A DNA stretch of 64,000 bases from Ostreococcus mediterraneus (GCA_012295225.1 WMKK01000008.1:434001-498000); one strand, 5' to 3'. Positions 46,815 through 56,989 are shown, counted from the stretch's first letter. Notes: generated by a model not told the origin, from the sequence alone. A program made the numbers and translations.

Positions 46815-47299
46815 GGTTGATACGTATGTGTTCTACGATTACGTGTTCTCGTGTGCGGTACCTAGTACGTACGACACTCGTGGGCGCGTCTAATACGTTG
46901 CGCGCGAAGCAGAGACCCTAAAAGATCTTTCGACGAACGTCGGTTTGGCGACGACGACGATGGGTGCGGAGTGGAAAAGCGACGACGTGTGGTAACGACG
47001 ACGATTCTATGCGGTTTCGTGCGGTACACGTGTGAGGTGTGACTTTCGCACTCGGGTCTGTCGCACGCGACGAGGCTCGAAAAGGCGGCTTGGATGTTTG
47101 AACACGATTGCTCGTTCGACGCCTTCGATTTTCCCGCTTCGAGTCGCCTAGGGTTTGGGTTGACCAATTATGACCAGAAACGAGTGTGTAAATTCCATTG
47201 CGCGCGCGCGAATGCGCACGTTCTCGTCACGCACACGACACCGATGCGTTCACGTGCGTGAGTCAACAGCTATAATATTGCAATAGTGCTACAAGTATG
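46815..47299. promoter_or_regulatory. Upstream region of eIF1A; telo-box-like element
   Basis: A 485-bp gap between eIF1A and the NEF1 stop, both on the minus strand. On the eIF1A strand it contains AAACCCTA (47149-47156), the telo-box core found in land-plant promoters of translation genes, about 335 bp before the ATG. CTATAATATT near 47272 and a poly-purine stretch are otherwise unremarkable. An open minus-strand frame at 46862-47167 is Ser/Arg-rich with no domain. Confidence 0.45.
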
Positions 47300-50200
47300 C
47301 TATAAATACTTCAATCCAGCCACGGCGCGACGGCGCTGCATGGCGTGTTGAATGGCCGCGGCGCACGCGCTGGTGAGCGCGAGGACGCGCACGGCGGTGA
47401 TTTTTGAAAAGAGCGGCGCAAGAATACCGAGAGGTGCGGTGATGAGGAGCGTCTCCGTACTCGTGCGCACATTCGTGGCAAGGAAATGCACCAAATTGAT
47501 GCTATTCACTGACGCACACGCCAGAGCGAAGATGTTGGAGATCATCCAAGGCACTTTGGACGCGCTCAAAGTCAACACGTGCACCTTGTTTGGTCCAGCG
47601 GCGATGGCTAAGACGGTGTCATAGCAAAGCTTACCAATAACCATCGCTAAAGGCGGCGCGTATCGTTGAGAATCCTCAAGTATGGGAAACATCATCGTGT
47701 CTTGATGGAGAAGCAACAAGATTGGTGCGAGCGCAAACACAGACAACGCCGAACCATTTGCAAATTCTTCACTCAGCATCAAGCACGCGGCAAATGAAGT
47801 CAACGTGGCGATATTCCCGACAATTGGCATCCAGGACACCGCCTGAGCTCTCATCTCTCGATGGGCACTTCTACTTGAAACATTTCTGAAATGTTCTGGT
47901 CGGTTCCTCGCAGCAGCAGGTAGGAATGGGGAGTCACTTGCGACGCGTTTCCGTCTCACGTGTCTCTCAAGCGTGGACCGAATACGAAACTTTAACGCGA
48001 ACGCTATTTGCAGCGACGTTCCAGCGAAAACACTGATGACTCCCAATTTGTTTTCCATTGCATCTTCAATGTCAGCGTCGTCCATCATTTCCGTTGATCC
48101 TTCAGTTTGAGAATAATACGCCAGGAGAAGAATTGCAACGTACGCAAAGTAGACATATGNAAGGTAATCNAATGAAGACTTGGACGGTACGTATGTAAAC
48201 GAAAGAAACACGCCAACGAGCGCACACGCGACGAATAACATCACGCTCAATCCAGCTTGTTCAGAAAAGTATTCCAGAGCCATGTACAACCCCACGCAGC
48301 CTCCACACATGACGCTAAAAATCGCTCTCACCGTAGATGTCCACTCCCCTTGCTCTCGGGGAGATGACACGGCGACTAGAGCAGTCAAAAACGATAGCAT
48401 GAGTAACCAACTTGGCCACCCATGATGAACGGTCTCGCGCGCACCATACATTCTCGCGTCATCATCTTCAGTATCCGGAACGTGCTCGGCGTCGTACCAC
48501 ATGCCAACTTCACCCTTCCACGGGAGTGGAGGGCGAAAAGTTACAAAGAACACGCCACTTGCGAGTAAGAGCATCACCAAGCGCTTACTCACAGGCTCAT
48601 CACCCATGACATTCGCAGTCACGGGCACTAGACTCGCACCAGTCATGACGAGCACTCCACCCAACATCACCGCGTCTGTCGGTCGATGTCCCGTCATTTC
48701 GAAAATAATGTCAAACATCGCAAACCTGGCAAAAAGTAAAGAAACGACGAGTGATGCGGCATACATCGCACAATGTCCTCCAGTCATGCGATGCATCACT
48801 CGCCTCGAGCCTTGGAATTTGACATACGGCGCAGACACCGTGAGTAAAACTATAAAGACGCTGAACATTTCGCTCAATCTCGGTATGAGGAGCATCGACA
48901 ACTTGGCCAAGCACGCGCTTTGGGCCAACCATCCAAACGTTTGTGTCAAGCGACCATCGAGAATAAGACTTCTACTCGCCAGAACACCTAGTACAGATGT
49001 AACCAGGACAAGATAAGGCGGGTATATCGTCGACCCATCATCGTGAATTGCATGGGAAAGGACCTGTTCAATTGCTGCGAGAAGTGCAACGTAGGCCAAG
49101 ATGAATACGCCGACGAATGATCGACGAATATGTCTCGCGACGTTAAGCACACTAGGTAGCACCACAGCCGAGACAGAGAGAATAAAAATACCTAAACACA
49201 GGTAACTCAAAGAAACGCCCCCAACGTTGATGTCTAAGCTCCAGAAGTGATTCAACATAAACCATCCAAAGCACGTCGCCGCGCTACACGCAAAGACGAT
49301 GTAGTCGTGAAGTTGCTGACTTTGGTAGTAACGCGCAAAGGCGATCGATCCGATGACAGGCACCGGAACCATCATCATGGGCGCACCAATAACAATCATG
49401 GCGTTCGAAGTTGCGAGAACTAAAGCCCCTTGCATGACACCAACTGGAAGAATGGAACCAACAGCGTTCATACAGTGCGCCAAAAACGCCGCCGACGCGC
49501 TGTACACGGATATGGTCACCATCACATAACTTAATGGCGCGGGCACTTGAATATACTCGGCAAATCCAGCAAAAATGATACCGCCCTCAAAACCCGCAGC
49601 GAATAACGCAAATGCGGCGACGAGAATCAACGACTCTAGTGTTTCAGATCCAGACTTGTTCTCCGCTATCCACCAAAGCGACCGTTCGGTACCGGCGGAG
49701 ATGAAATACAATACTGGCGACGAGACGAGCATCAAGCACGTAAACAAATGCTCAAAGTCAGCGAATATCTCCCAAAAGTTTAAACCTACGTAAAACATCA
49801 AAGGAAGGCTCACGGTAGCGATGGTACCAGATTTTGCGTCGCTCGGTGTCGTCACCACGCGCCGCTTGTGCGTCGTTATCGTCGCCGTCCCGCTCGCCGA
49901 GCGCTCAAACGCGTTCTCCTCTACATACGCGCACTCGGCAATGATTGGAAACATAAAAAGTCGGTGCATGATAATATACGTCATTGAAATATACAAAGAC
50001 GCAATCTGTGCATTCATTGACGTGGCAAACGCCCAGGCAATCACCGTCCCGCAGACCAGCGGCGCGTACGCGAAAATAGCCCGTTCGCACGTCGCCGCCG
50101 CGCCCGGGTACGCGTGGTGCACCCATCTAAACTGCAACGTCACCCACAACCCACCGAGCATGAGATTCGCACCATTTAACATCAACACCACAAAGTTCAC

Positions 50201-50533
50201 CAATACTGGCATCCCGGGCGTGATCCACGTCGCCCCAAACGCGTGCGCTGCGAATGCGCCCGCGAGCGCGCACCACGTCGTCCCCAACGCCCCCTCCGCC
50301 GCTCGCATCAAGTCCAACACATACGCCACCATGAGTCCTACGAATACAATCGTCATCGATGTTTCCCCTCCACTCGCCACTGTAACGCATAACGCAGGTA
50401 TGAGCCCAACGCTCGCTCTCGCGCTGTGTCCCCACGCGCGCGCGTTTGACTCGCTCGCCCGCATCCGCATCCTCATCATCTTCATCGTCTTCCCCGTCAG
50501 CACCCTCCGTCGCCGCGTCGTCGTGGTCGTCAT
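47300..50533 (-). CDS. NEF1: NEF1 homologue, large polytopic plastid membrane protein
   Basis: A 1077-residue protein with more than 20 hydrophobic segments and few soluble domains. Blocks match Arabidopsis NEF1 (No Exine Formation 1), a plastid envelope protein needed for pollen wall and lipid accumulation: FEGGIIFAGFAEYIQVPAPLSYV, IYPPYLVLVTSVLGVLASR, TGHRPTDAVMLGGVLV, RPPLPW followed by a charged loop, and WPSWLLMLSFL. An acidic loop (MDDADIEDAMENK) separates the last TM group. ATG 50533 (MTTTTTRRRRVL) starts an Arg/Met-rich presequence. Two undetermined bases (near 48160 and 48170) leave two unknown residues. An alga has no exine, so its role must be older, perhaps envelope lipid or ion handling; that is inference. 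The assignment is from remembered sequence blocks. Confidence 0.82.
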   Translation of the reverse strand: MTTTTTRRRRVLTGKTMKMMRMRMRASESNARAWGHSARASVGLIPALCVTVASGGETSMTIVFVGLMVAYVLDLMRAAEGALGTTWCALAGAFAAHAFGATWITPGMPVLVNFVVLMLNGANLMLGGLWVTLQFRWVHHAYPGAAATCERAIFAYAPLVCGTVIAWAFATSMNAQIASLYISMTYIIMHRLFMFPIIAECAYVEENAFERSASGTATITTHKRRVVTTPSDAKSGTIATVSLPLMFYVGLNFWEIFADFEHLFTCLMLVSSPVLYFISAGTERSLWWIAENKSGSETLESLILVAAFALFAAGFEGGIIFAGFAEYIQVPAPLSYVMVTISVYSASAAFLAHCMNAVGSILPVGVMQGALVLATSNAMIVIGAPMMMVPVPVIGSIAFARYYQSQQLHDYIVFACSAATCFGWFMLNHFWSLDINVGGVSLSYLCLGIFILSVSAVVLPSVLNVARHIRRSFVGVFILAYVALLAAIEQVLSHAIHDDGSTIYPPYLVLVTSVLGVLASRSLILDGRLTQTFGWLAQSACLAKLSMLLIPRLSEMFSVFIVLLTVSAPYVKFQGSRRVMHRMTGGHCAMYAASLVVSLLFARFAMFDIIFEMTGHRPTDAVMLGGVLVMTGASLVPVTANVMGDEPVSKRLVMLLLASGVFFVTFRPPLPWKGEVGMWYDAEHVPDTEDDDARMYGARETVHHGWPSWLLMLSFLTALVAVSSPREQGEWTSTVRAIFSVMCGGCVGLYMALEYFSEQAGLSVMLFVACALVGVFLSFTYVPSKSSXDYLXYVYFAYVAILLLAYYSQTEGSTEMMDDADIEDAMENKLGVISVFAGTSLQIAFALKFRIRSTLERHVRRKRVASDSPFLPAAARNRPEHFRNVSSRSAHREMRAQAVSWMPIVGNIATLTSFAACLMLSEEFANGSALSVFALAPILLLLHQDTMMFPILEDSQRYAPPLAMVIGKLCYDTVLAIAAGPNKVHVLTLSASKVPWMISNIFALACASVNSINLVHFLATNVRTSTETLLITAPLGILAPLFSKITAVRVLALTSACAAAIQHAMQRRRAVAGLKYL

Positions 50534-50985
50534 AGCGCTCCTATATATATACACACACGCACACCCACCCTTTCTCTACGATCGTCGTCTCTCACCCGTG
50601 ATGTTCCACCGCGTGGTTCCCATCGTCGTTCACCGTTCACCGTTCGCGACGTCGTGAGGTCGACTCCACCCACGCGGTCGCCGCGCGTCGAGCACTGCGG
50701 GGACGACGCGGGCGCGAACCACGCGACAGACGACGACGACGACGTGACGACGCGACGACGACGACGACGATGATGATGATTGGATCACCCACGAGTGGTA
50801 CGTGGCGCGCGAGACGACGACGACGACGACGACGTTCTCGACGTTCTCGTCGTCGCGTGCACGCGAACGCGTGATGCGAATCGATGCGTCGACGTCAGCC
50901 ACCGCGTGAGACTGACGGGGAATGATGACGACGCGACGACTGGCACGCACGCACAGGTTTTACCGGGACGACGTTGGCGAAGACG
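50534..50985. promoter_or_regulatory. Divergent gap, NEF1 and small basic protein
   Basis: A 452-bp gap with a TATATATATACACACAC tract just before the NEF1 ATG (about 50541-50560), CGACGA arrays at 50725-50775 and 50815-50840, and GATGATGATGAT near 50768. Both promoters are expected here. Open frames are repeat artefacts. Confidence 0.4.
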
Positions 50986-51354
50986 ATGAAGACGATGACG
51001 ACGAGACGGTACGCTGCGAACGCACCGCGCACCGTCGCCCTCGGTGGGTTCGGCCCCAACGTGAGCGCGGAAGAGATTAGACGAAAGCAAGAGGCAAAGA
51101 AGAAGCTCATCGAGGCGAACAAGGCGAAGGCGCTCGCGGCGAAGAGCGCGCAAAAGCCTTCCAATGCATTTTCGGCGCGAAAGAACTCGCAACAAACGAT
51201 TGCGAGCGTACCTGCGCGTAAGAATAGAACCATGCCTGGCGCTGCGGCGAAGAAACCGGCGACGATTGGGTCTAAAACCATCGGGTTCAAGAAGACGGTT
51301 TCGAGCAAAGCCAAGGATGCCGAGCCGAAAAAGAAGCTCTTTGGGTTGTTCTGA
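50986..51354 (+). CDS. Small basic protein of unknown function
   Basis: A 122-residue, strongly basic protein (Lys/Arg/Ala-rich, pI very high) that I do not recognise. MKTMTTRRYAANAPRTVALGGFGPN could be an organelle presequence; a Lys/Ala-rich helix follows (IRRKQEAKKKLIEANKAKALAAKSA, read in two parts), then a Ser/Thr/Pro-poor linker and a short hydrophobic C-terminus (KKKLFGLF). No TM, zinc or nucleotide motif is present. A CTGAC and a CACGCACAG lie just upstream (50909-50955), so a 5' exon cannot be excluded, but I found no exon that keeps the frame. A histone-like, ribosome-associated or thylakoid-fringe role are all possible; none is supported. Confidence 0.5.
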   Translation: MKTMTTRRYAANAPRTVALGGFGPNVSAEEIRRKQEAKKKLIEANKAKALAAKSAQKPSNAFSARKNSQQTIASVPARKNRTMPGAAAKKPATIGSKTIGFKKTVSSKAKDAEPKKKLFGLF

Positions 51355-51581
51355 TGCGTCACCGATCAATGCTCGTGCACATGCACACATGCACACATGC
51401 ACACACGCATACGTATACACTATATACACGTTAAGCTCATCTTTCCGTCGCGCACGCGTGCGCACATTTGTAACACGCATTCCAGAAACATGACGCGACG
51501 ACGCGCTCACCACGTGGACCGTTTCTCGATGCCGCACTAGCCCTCACACGTCGACCGACGCCTCTCGCGCCTCGTGACGTC

Positions 51582-51647
51582 ATGGCCACGTCGAACGATG
51601 TTGGCGATCGCATACGAACGTTATTTGCTGAATTAGAGTACGTCGAT

Positions 51648-51690
<43 letters not shown>

Positions 51691-52489
51691 GCGCGCGTGG
51701 CAACGCATGCAATTGCGATTGACTCCTCGAAGTGAAGACTGACGCACGCGCGGTGTTGTGTACCGCACGCACGCGAACAGCGATGGGTTTAAGCGTCAAG
51801 ACGTGCTCAGGAGCACGGATACCGCGGCGTCGACCGCGCATTTGAAGAAACTCACGAATAAAATGGCTGAGGGCAAGAAGATGATTAAAGAGTTTGAGCG
51901 GTTGGCGCTGAGCGAAGGCGCGACGACGCCCGAGGCGTTGGCAAAGAAGAAGAAGGAGTACGTCACTGCATTGAATGGGTACGTGCAATTGAAGAAAGAA
52001 GCACAAGTGCTGATTGGAGAGAAGAAAGTGGAAGGACCGAGCACGTCGACGTCGGCGGCTGGGGTTGGTGCACCCGCGCCGAAGACGGCGAGCGCGAGCG
52101 CGTTTACGCTCCCAACGGCGTTTGCGCAGCGAAAGAATAAGGAAATTTTAGATGATGAGCAGCTACAACAGATGGAAGCTGGGGATCTTATACAGCATGG
52201 AAGAGGAATCATGGACGAGACCGATAAGAGTGTGGCGAGAAGCCAAGCGGTGGTGGAAGAGACGATTCAAATAGGTACGCAAACCGCCGAGGCGTTGCGC
52301 GGACAAACGCAACAGCTCGAGCGCATCGTGGATGATCTCGATGAGATTCATTTCTCGTTGAAAAAGTCCTTTGGCGTGCTCAAAGATATCACTCGAGGAT
52401 TAGCAACCGACAAGTGTATCTTGTTTCTATTATTCTTAGTGTGCGCGGGCGTGTTGACCGTCATCGTTCTCAAGGTTGCAAAGAAGTAG
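51582..52489 (+). CDS. NPSN: NPSN-type plant SNARE, one intron
   Basis: A 254-residue Qb-SNARE of the novel plant SNARE group, which works in membrane fusion, in plants at the cell plate. Exon 1 (51582-51637) codes MATSNDVGDRIRTLFAEL plus two bases; exon 2 (51781-52489) completes Asp and continues DGFKRQDVLRSTD. The intron has donor GTACGT, branch CTGAC near 51741 and acceptor AACAG. The SNARE motif (about 170-232) has DETDKSVARSQAVVEETIQIG, QTAEALRGQTQQLERIVDDL with the layer-0 Gln, and DEIHFSLKKSF; the C-terminal anchor is CILFLLFLVCAGVLTVIVLKV. These blocks match NPSN11-13 closely. Without the splice the protein would lack its start. It is convergent with the WD40 gene. Confidence 0.9.
51638..51780 (+). 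other. Intron of NPSN (143 nt) with TCG array
   Basis: Donor GTACGT at 51638, branch CTGAC near 51741 and acceptor CAG at 51778-51780. A TCG array of about 13 units lies at 51648-51690, so the intron length may vary between strains through repeat slippage. Confidence 0.85.
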
Positions 52490-52583
52490 AAATACTGTTC
52501 AATAGTACATGTCATATTTATACGGGTGATCTACGACGCGCTTTTCAGCGGCCTGAATTTATTTTTGAATGTTGTACACACTT

Positions 52584-54296
52584 TCATTCTTCTTGCATAT
52601 CTTCATGGCGATCTCGTTGACTCGAAGGTGCTGGTTCGCTGGGACTCCACTCTTCGTCGTCGTCCATGCTGTCGTATTCGTCGTCAAAGCCTATGTTTTC
52701 GTCGTCGTCATCTTCGTCTTCGTCGTCATCGTCATCTTCGTCGTCATCTTCGTCGTCGTCTTCGGAATCAACAATATCGGCTTCAAACCACATGTCGTCT
52801 TCATCCTTATTTGGAGGATTTAAAATGTTTACACCACCATCACCCGCTTCGAAGATGCGCACGACGTTGTCGATGCCGCACGTCACGAGCTGGGGCAAAT
52901 GCGGATGAGGCAAAACCGTATTGACCACGGACGTATCTGCTTGCATTTTGCACACGAGTTCACACGTCTCTTTACACCACACGTACACGCCACCGTCATC
53001 ACCGCCAGTTGTCACGTACTGATCTTCTCCCATAAATGCCACGCCCTTGAGAAATGTCTTGACGTTTTGTCGCCCCTTGTAACGCTTGGCGGGTTGACGC
53101 TGATGATTTTCATCCGCCATCCATGGCTTCTTGGCTTCAGAGTTATAACTCGCCACAGCGCGTCGTGTATCGATGACAAACACGTCGTCACCTTTGCAGC
53201 TAATCGCGAGCTCGCCTTTGGCGCTATACGCTAATCCTGAGATGCCTTCAAAGTCCTCCGACATGACGTCGAGCGGCGAAAACGTCATGACGCACGGAAT
53301 GTCGTGATTCATGGATGCGCGCGGCGTGCGTAAAAATGGCGAATGCGGGGGAGACGAGCCAGGACTGGGCGATCCTGGAGGTCTTTCGCGTGCGAGTTCA
53401 CGTCTGTTGCTCTTGACGTGTCTCAAATCAAATACGCGCACGTACGGATCATCCGAACACGCCGCGAACACCGTCGGCGCCGAGGGATCAAACGCGATGT
53501 CAGACGTCGGACCAAAACGATTAAGATTGACGACAATTTCGTGTCCGACGCCCCCATTATTGTTTCCTTGTCTCAAATCAAATAATCGTATGCGTCCATC
53601 TTGATGCGCGGTTAGAAACGTGCTCGGTTCGTGCGGAACAAAGATAATTTTCATCCCCATACCGGCGCCGCGTCCATTCCACAACTCACTCGACGCCTCG
53701 CTCTCGCGATGCGCGCCACCTCTTCCACGTAACCTGTATCCATAATGTTCCGGTGGTGGCTCTTTAAACCCTCGTTCAAGATCAATAAGTCGTATTCCAC
53801 CATCCGCACTCGTCGTCACGCACTTCATCGACGAACTTTGCGGTACAAATTCCGCCGCGAATACGTTGTGCGTGTGTCCCGTAAACGTCGACCCTCGCAG
53901 CGGCGTCTTCGACCCCATCGACCACACGCACACCGTCATGTCATCACTCCCCGAAATCAACAACGACGCGTCATCATTCCACGCCACGCAATTCACGCAT
54001 CCCCCATGGGTGTCTAATTCCCCCATTAATCGTAATTCACGCATAAAATGTGCGTTATTCGCTCGCAACGCGCGCGGCGCCCGCCTCGCCCCCAACTGTC
54101 GAGCTCGAACTTCCAAGAAGACGTTATTCGTGCCAGTCTTGTTCGAATGCGGCGAATGCGGCGGCGAATGCGCGTGGCAAACATTTTTTGTGTGCGACAC
54201 GCTCGGTGTCGCCGCACCGTCATCATCACCTCCCGTCGTCGTCGTCGTCGTCCCGTGCCTCATCTGCCGCCTCGTCGTCGTGGCGGTGTCACCCAT
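52584..54296 (-). CDS. DCAF8-like WD40 protein with acidic tail
   Basis: A 570-residue WD40 protein. The blades begin with LDTHGGCVNCVAWNDDASLLISGSDDMTVCVWS and continue with GHTHNVFAAEFVP, FLTAHQDGRIRLFDLRQ, VFAACSDDPYVRVFDLRH and YVTTGGDDGGVYVWCKET, ending VTCGIDNVVRIFE. WDxR-type FDLR motifs and the overall order match DDB1-CUL4 associated factors 5/6/8 (plant ASG2/WDTC-like), which present substrates to CRL4 ubiquitin ligases. The C-terminus (about 500-560) is almost entirely Asp/Glu followed by EEWSPSEPAPSS, as in DCAF8. The start at 54296 (MGDTATTTRRQM) is the ATG after a repeat-rich region; an ATG further upstream (54545 side) passes through Asp/Arg/Thr arrays. The assignment to DCAF8 is moderate. 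Confidence 0.75.
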   Translation of the reverse strand: MGDTATTTRRQMRHGTTTTTTGGDDDGAATPSVSHTKNVCHAHSPPHSPHSNKTGTNNVFLEVRARQLGARRAPRALRANNAHFMRELRLMGELDTHGGCVNCVAWNDDASLLISGSDDMTVCVWSMGSKTPLRGSTFTGHTHNVFAAEFVPQSSSMKCVTTSADGGIRLIDLERGFKEPPPEHYGYRLRGRGGAHRESEASSELWNGRGAGMGMKIIFVPHEPSTFLTAHQDGRIRLFDLRQGNNNGGVGHEIVVNLNRFGPTSDIAFDPSAPTVFAACSDDPYVRVFDLRHVKSNRRELARERPPGSPSPGSSPPHSPFLRTPRASMNHDIPCVMTFSPLDVMSEDFEGISGLAYSAKGELAISCKGDDVFVIDTRRAVASYNSEAKKPWMADENHQRQPAKRYKGRQNVKTFLKGVAFMGEDQYVTTGGDDGGVYVWCKETCELVCKMQADTSVVNTVLPHPHLPQLVTCGIDNVVRIFEAGDGGVNILNPPNKDEDDMWFEADIVDSEDDDEDDDEDDDDDEDEDDDDENIGFDDEYDSMDDDEEWSPSEPAPSSQRDRHEDMQEE

Positions 54297-54602
54297 GGGC
54301 GCGCCCGTCGTCGTCGTCGTCGCGCACGCGCACGCACACGCGCACTGATCGTCGATCGTCGATCCACCACCACCCTCGTCGATCGTCGTCGTCGATCGTC
54401 GTCGTCGTCGATCGTCGTCGTCGTCGTGTGACGCCAACAGGGTGTCGGTCGAGTGTCGACACGAAACCAACGAAAAAAGTGGACCCACACGTTTTGTCGA
54501 CCGCGGTGCCGACATCGTGCGCGTGCGCGAGTGGGTGACGCGCATCGCTCGATCGATCGAGCGAGCGAGCGATAGTCCTCACGGTCGCGGTCGTCGTCGG
54601 GC
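54297..54602. promoter_or_regulatory. Divergent gap, WD40 and BRF1
   Basis: A 306-bp gap rich in GATCGTCGTCGTC and CGCGCACGC repeats (54355-54430) and GATCGATCGAGCGAGCGAGCG near 54549-54570. It probably holds both promoters. No RNA is seen. Confidence 0.4.
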
Positions 54603-56798
54603 ATGGTGCGACAGTGGTGCGCGACGTGCGCGAGGGAGGTGCTGGCGGAAACCAACGAAAGCAATGGGTTCACGTGCTGCACGACGTGTGGGAAGATTTT
54701 AGATGAACACGCGTTTAGTACGGATACGACGTTTACTAAGAACGCGGCGACGGGGGCGAGCGTACCGGATGGGCATTTTGTACCGGAGAATGGCATCGCG
54801 CATGGGTTGATACGCGCGTCGAGGGGTGGGAGGTTGTACGGCGTGCAATTGGATTCGCACGAACGCACGTTGTATAGAGGGAAGCTAGAGATTACACAGA
54901 TAGCCGATAGACTCGGGGTGCGACCGCGAGGGGACGTGGTGGATTCCGCCCATCGGTTGTACAAGCTCGCGGTGCAGAGGAATTTCACGCGTGGGCGACG
55001 GATAAGTCAAGTCGCGGGGGCGTGCTTGTATATTATTTGTCGGCAAGAGTCGAGGCCGTACATGTTGATTGATTTCAGTGACGTGTTGCAGACGAATGTG
55101 TACATTCTCGGTGGGGTGTTTTTACAGCTTTGTCGATTACTCAGGCTCGAGCAGCATCCGTTGATGCAAAAGCCGATAGATCCGAGTTTATTCATTCATC
55201 GTTTTGCAGACAAGTTGAATTTGGGACGAAGGATGCACACCGTGGCAAACACAGCGTTAAGGCTCGTGGCATCCATGAAACGAGACTGGATGCAAACAGG
55301 TCGACGCCCAAATGGAATTTGTGGCGCGGCACTTTGGGTGGCGGCTCAGATTCATGGATTTAGTCCGAGCAAGCGAGATGTCGTCGCCGTCGTGCACGTT
55401 GGAGAAGCGACGTTGAAGAAACGTTTGACTGAGTTTGAAAACACTCCGAGTGCGGCTTTGTCCGTCGAAGAGTTTGATGCTCAGGCACGAACATTTGAAC
55501 AGGAAGAGGAAGCAAATCAAAACTTACTTTCATTGCCAGAGAGCTCAATGTCGGTTTTAAGTTGTGTGCACAAGGATAGCGAAAATACGCCACATTTTGC
55601 CCAAGGCATGTGTCGCACCTGTTACATAGATTACGTTCGCGTTTCTGGCGGCTCTGTCGGTGGTTCTGATCCACCAGCATTTTCTCGAGCACAAGTTCGC
55701 AAAGATGAACAGGAAGACGCACCTCTCATGCTTCCTTCACCGAGCGACGACAAGCTGACGGCGGAGTTCAACTCGGCGCTCACTGACAGTGACTTGGTCA
55801 AGCTTCTCAATCCTGCTGGGAACGATATGAAAGGAAGCTTAGAAAATGCTCTCGCTTTGGTACCGATTAATTCACCGATCAATTCAAAACGAGCAAAGGC
55901 GAAGAAACAAACCGTTGTGAAGACGGTTCAGCACAAGCCGTTGGATCCTACATTCATACGACACTCCGAGGACGCGTTACGCTTGTTAGTAGGATCTCGA
56001 TGGGCCGAGATAATTTGCCTACCTTTCACCCTCGGAAAGGCTCGAGGAATGGTATCAAAGGCTCATATGTCTGAGCTTCATCCAAAGTTCGAAAGCTTTG
56101 CCGATAGCGAAGGCGAGCACATTGCGCTCGTCGACGAATCTGTGTTGCACTTTTTGATTTCAGCCGGCTGCTTTGACAATTCTGCGTTGGATTATTTGAA
56201 CCAATTTTCCCACCACGATGTTAAACGGTTATCAAGCATCGAATTCAATGCACCTTTATTGGCAACAAACGAGCCGGACGCGAATGGATTGGTTGCCAAG
56301 ATGGACAAAGGTGTCATCGACACGCTCTCTGACGTTGACGACGACGAAATTGACGAGTACATTCATAACGACGATGAAGTCAAGCTCCGCCGCGTGATTT
56401 GGTCAGAAATGAACAAAGAATATCTTGAGAATCAGGTCTCAAAAGAAGTCATGGGATTACCGAGTTCTTCGAAGAAGAAGCGTAAGGTGCAGCAGCACAC
56501 GCTTTCGATCGCTGAAACTCCTGCCGCCGCGGCTCACCAAGCGTTGTCAAAGAAGAAAGGAAGCTCAAAGATCAACTACGAGGCTTTAGAAAACTTATTT
56601 AAAGCCCCTTCGATCCCCACTGATATCTCTTGCGATCCAGCCCCTTCAAAGGTGCAAGATGTTCCAGCGCAAAGCGCGAAACGAACTGAGCGCCCAGCTG
56701 GTTTACCATCGTCTGCGAATGCTTCAAAGCCGACGAAAAAGACGATTCGACCATCTGGTTTGACGAAAACATCATCCTTACAAGGAAAAAAACAGTAA
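54603..56798 (+). CDS. BRF1: TFIIIB subunit BRF1 (RNA polymerase III)
   Basis: A 731-residue BRF1, the TFIIB-related factor that recruits RNA polymerase III to tRNA and 5S genes. The zinc ribbon (residues 6-30) has CATC and CCTTC pairs. Two cyclin-like repeats follow (about 85-180 and 190-275): GDVVDSAHRLYKLAVQRNFTRGR, ISQVAGACLYIICRQE, and in the second NGICGAALWVAAQIHGFSPSKRDVV with VVHVGEATLKKRLTEF. A Cys-rich loop (VLSCVHKDSENTPHFAQGMCRTCY) comes next. The C-terminal BRF homology block (about 580-610) contains DVDDDEIDEYIHNDDEVKLRRVIWSEMNKEYLE, which binds TBP and BDP1. The rest is disordered and basic. It lies divergent from the WD40 gene. Length is normal for plants. Confidence 0.93.
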   Translation: MVRQWCATCAREVLAETNESNGFTCCTTCGKILDEHAFSTDTTFTKNAATGASVPDGHFVPENGIAHGLIRASRGGRLYGVQLDSHERTLYRGKLEITQIADRLGVRPRGDVVDSAHRLYKLAVQRNFTRGRRISQVAGACLYIICRQESRPYMLIDFSDVLQTNVYILGGVFLQLCRLLRLEQHPLMQKPIDPSLFIHRFADKLNLGRRMHTVANTALRLVASMKRDWMQTGRRPNGICGAALWVAAQIHGFSPSKRDVVAVVHVGEATLKKRLTEFENTPSAALSVEEFDAQARTFEQEEEANQNLLSLPESSMSVLSCVHKDSENTPHFAQGMCRTCYIDYVRVSGGSVGGSDPPAFSRAQVRKDEQEDAPLMLPSPSDDKLTAEFNSALTDSDLVKLLNPAGNDMKGSLENALALVPINSPINSKRAKAKKQTVVKTVQHKPLDPTFIRHSEDALRLLVGSRWAEIICLPFTLGKARGMVSKAHMSELHPKFESFADSEGEHIALVDESVLHFLISAGCFDNSALDYLNQFSHHDVKRLSSIEFNAPLLATNEPDANGLVAKMDKGVIDTLSDVDDDEIDEYIHNDDEVKLRRVIWSEMNKEYLENQVSKEVMGLPSSSKKKRKVQQHTLSIAETPAAAAHQALSKKKGSSKINYEALENLFKAPSIPTDISCDPAPSKVQDVPAQSAKRTERPAGLPSSANASKPTKKTIRPSGLTKTSSLQGKKQ

Positions 56799-56989
56799 AA
56801 TAGTGGAAACTAGATTTAGAACGGTTTGGCGCGTGACACTGAGAAGTTTTTGCCGCTGCCGACGAGCATGTAAAATACAATGTATTATGCGAAACCTACT
56901 CGCGCCGCACAACACCGCGCGGCGCGTCACGCGAACGTCGTTGTCATCCGCTTTAAATCACTGCAAATAATTAATTGACATCATTCAGC

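Noticed and set aside
46862-47167. Minus-strand 101-codon frame upstream of eIF1A
   Set aside because: Ser/Arg-rich with no domain; it overlaps the telo-box and likely promoter, and the codons show no bias.
50725-50840. Regular TCG/CGA units as a possible CRISPR array
   Set aside because: The units are uninterrupted trinucleotides with no unique spacers, in a eukaryotic promoter.
50900-50985. Possible 5' exon for the small basic protein (CTGAC and CACGCACAG signals)
   Set aside because: No upstream ATG gave an exon in the needed phase without a stop, so the ATG at 50986 is kept.
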